Positions 5,398 to 5,982 of a DNA stretch of 5,982 nt are shown here, in pieces (the stretch's first letter is position 1; every line of letters starts with the position of its first letter). Made by a program: the position numbers and the translations under genes. Origin of the DNA: Deltaproteobacteria bacterium (GTDB lineage: Bacteria; Desulfobacterota; Binatia; UBA9968); the NCBI GenBank assembly GCA_023250495.1, contig JAHFAP010000203.1:1-5982 (forward strand). Reading direction: 5' to 3'. A model generated the notes under the pieces. That model was not told where the DNA came from and made no database searches. It saw only the letters and a list, made by a program, of their open reading frames with translations.

Positions 5398-5982
5398 CTA
5401 CTGCAGAAAGATCTTTGAATATTCCTTTTTCTTCTCAGCAAAGCCTTTTTCGTCAAGATCGTACATCTCGACAAACTGGATCTTGTCAGCGTCCGGCAGC
5501 GGCGGATAGACCCCTTTGCGATTCACGAACTCGCCCATCTTCGCCATGATGTTCATGCTCTCATCGTCGAGGAAGAAGTCGATGAAAGCCTTGGCTGCGT
5601 TGCTGTGGGGGGCCTTGTTATCGAGCGCGAGGTAGTGGCCATCTCCGAGCATTTTTTGCAGCCTCACATATTCCATCGGCGCGCCTTTCTGGCCAAAGAT
5701 ATAGGCGTATTTCACATAGGTAATCGCGATCGGCGTCTCACCCGTGGTGACGCGCTCGGCAGCCGGAAGCAGCGACTCCACGAGGATGGGTTTCATCGCG
5801 GCCAGATCCCGAATGAATTTCTCAGCTTTCTCCTTGCCCATGAGCTTCTCCAGGCTGGCGACCCATTGAGTCGTTGTCGTATGCTGAGTGGGATCGGGCA
5901 TGACGAGCTTGCCGCGATACTGAGGTTTGACAAGGTCTTCGAGTGATTTGGGGGCGTCGGCGGGCTTGATCACGCTTTTGTT
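5398..5982 (-). CDS. Extracellular solute-binding protein, family 1 (N-terminus outside window)
   Basis: The last 194 residues of an ABC importer binding protein of the Fe3+/thiamine/2-aminoethylphosphonate type; the frame is open to the window edge, and the GTG at 5973 is internal, so no start is given. The visible part begins NKSVIKPADAPKSLEDLVKP, the hinge region where such proteins read like YNTNLV-P-APKSWEDLL, followed by YRGKLVMPDPTQHT, the ligand-facing second-lobe segment, then TGETPIAITYVKYAYIFGQKGAP, HSNAAKAFIDFFLDDE (a near-universal C-terminal helix motif in this family) and NRKGVYPPLP. About 140-160 N-terminal residues with a signal peptide should lie to the right of the window. 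The paired Tyr-Tyr iron ligands of FbpA are not evident, so iron is not favoured over other substrates. It is followed after 14 bases by the permease it should serve. Confidence 0.88.
   Translation of the reverse strand, partial: NKSVIKPADAPKSLEDLVKPQYRGKLVMPDPTQHTTTTQWVASLEKLMGKEKAEKFIRDLAAMKPILVESLLPAAERVTTGETPIAITYVKYAYIFGQKGAPMEYVRLQKMLGDGHYLALDNKAPHSNAAKAFIDFFLDDESMNIMAKMGEFVNRKGVYPPLPDADKIQFVEMYDLDEKGFAEKKKEYSKIFLQ

Overview
The window (about 6 kb, GC-rich by eye) reads as bacterial chromosome from an uncultivated, probably soil or sediment lineage. The combination of a secreted metallo-beta-lactamase-like protein, a 4,5-dihydroxyphthalate-decarboxylase-like protein, a small Rv0121-type PPOX protein and G-rich TTAGG/GTTAAAGG intergenic repeats reminds me of Rokubacteria, Tectomicrobia, Binatota or deltaproteobacterial metagenome bins. 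That placement is an inference with low confidence. There is no phage, plasmid, transposase, tRNA, rRNA or CRISPR signal.

Layout. At the left edge (1-790, minus strand) is a nearly complete, signal-peptide-bearing protein of the metallo-beta-lactamase fold whose metal-binding motif is visibly degraded; its last residues lie outside the window. It diverges from a plus-strand M42-type metallo-aminopeptidase (909-2000), and the 118-base gap between them holds a strong GTCAGGGG inverted repeat. The peptidase ends inside a four-copy GTTAAAGG tandem repeat and converges on a minus-strand set of four genes that fills the rest of the window.

The minus-strand genes, in transcription order from the right edge, are: a family-1 solute-binding protein cut at its N-terminus (5398-5982), a fused two-domain ABC permease with two EAA loops (3632-5383), a 330-residue signal-less periplasmic-binding-fold protein of the 4,5-dihydroxyphthalate decarboxylase type (2607-3599), and a small PPOX-fold probable F420/flavin protein (2116-2532). 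The first three are tightly spaced (14 and 32 bases) and look like one operon. The fourth is separated by an imperfect 30-base palindrome made of TTAGG-like units.

Functionally the right side is an Fe3+/thiamine/phosphonate-type importer (binding protein plus double permease). No ATPase gene is seen in the window, and the position after the permease is taken by the decarboxylase-like protein. This suggests uptake of a small anionic, possibly aromatic, compound coupled to its metabolism, but the substrate cannot be read from sequence. I found no clear evidence of an undescribed multi-gene system. The most unusual items are the degraded metal site of the secreted hydrolase, the ATPase-less transporter/decarboxylase-like cluster, and the structured intergenic repeats.
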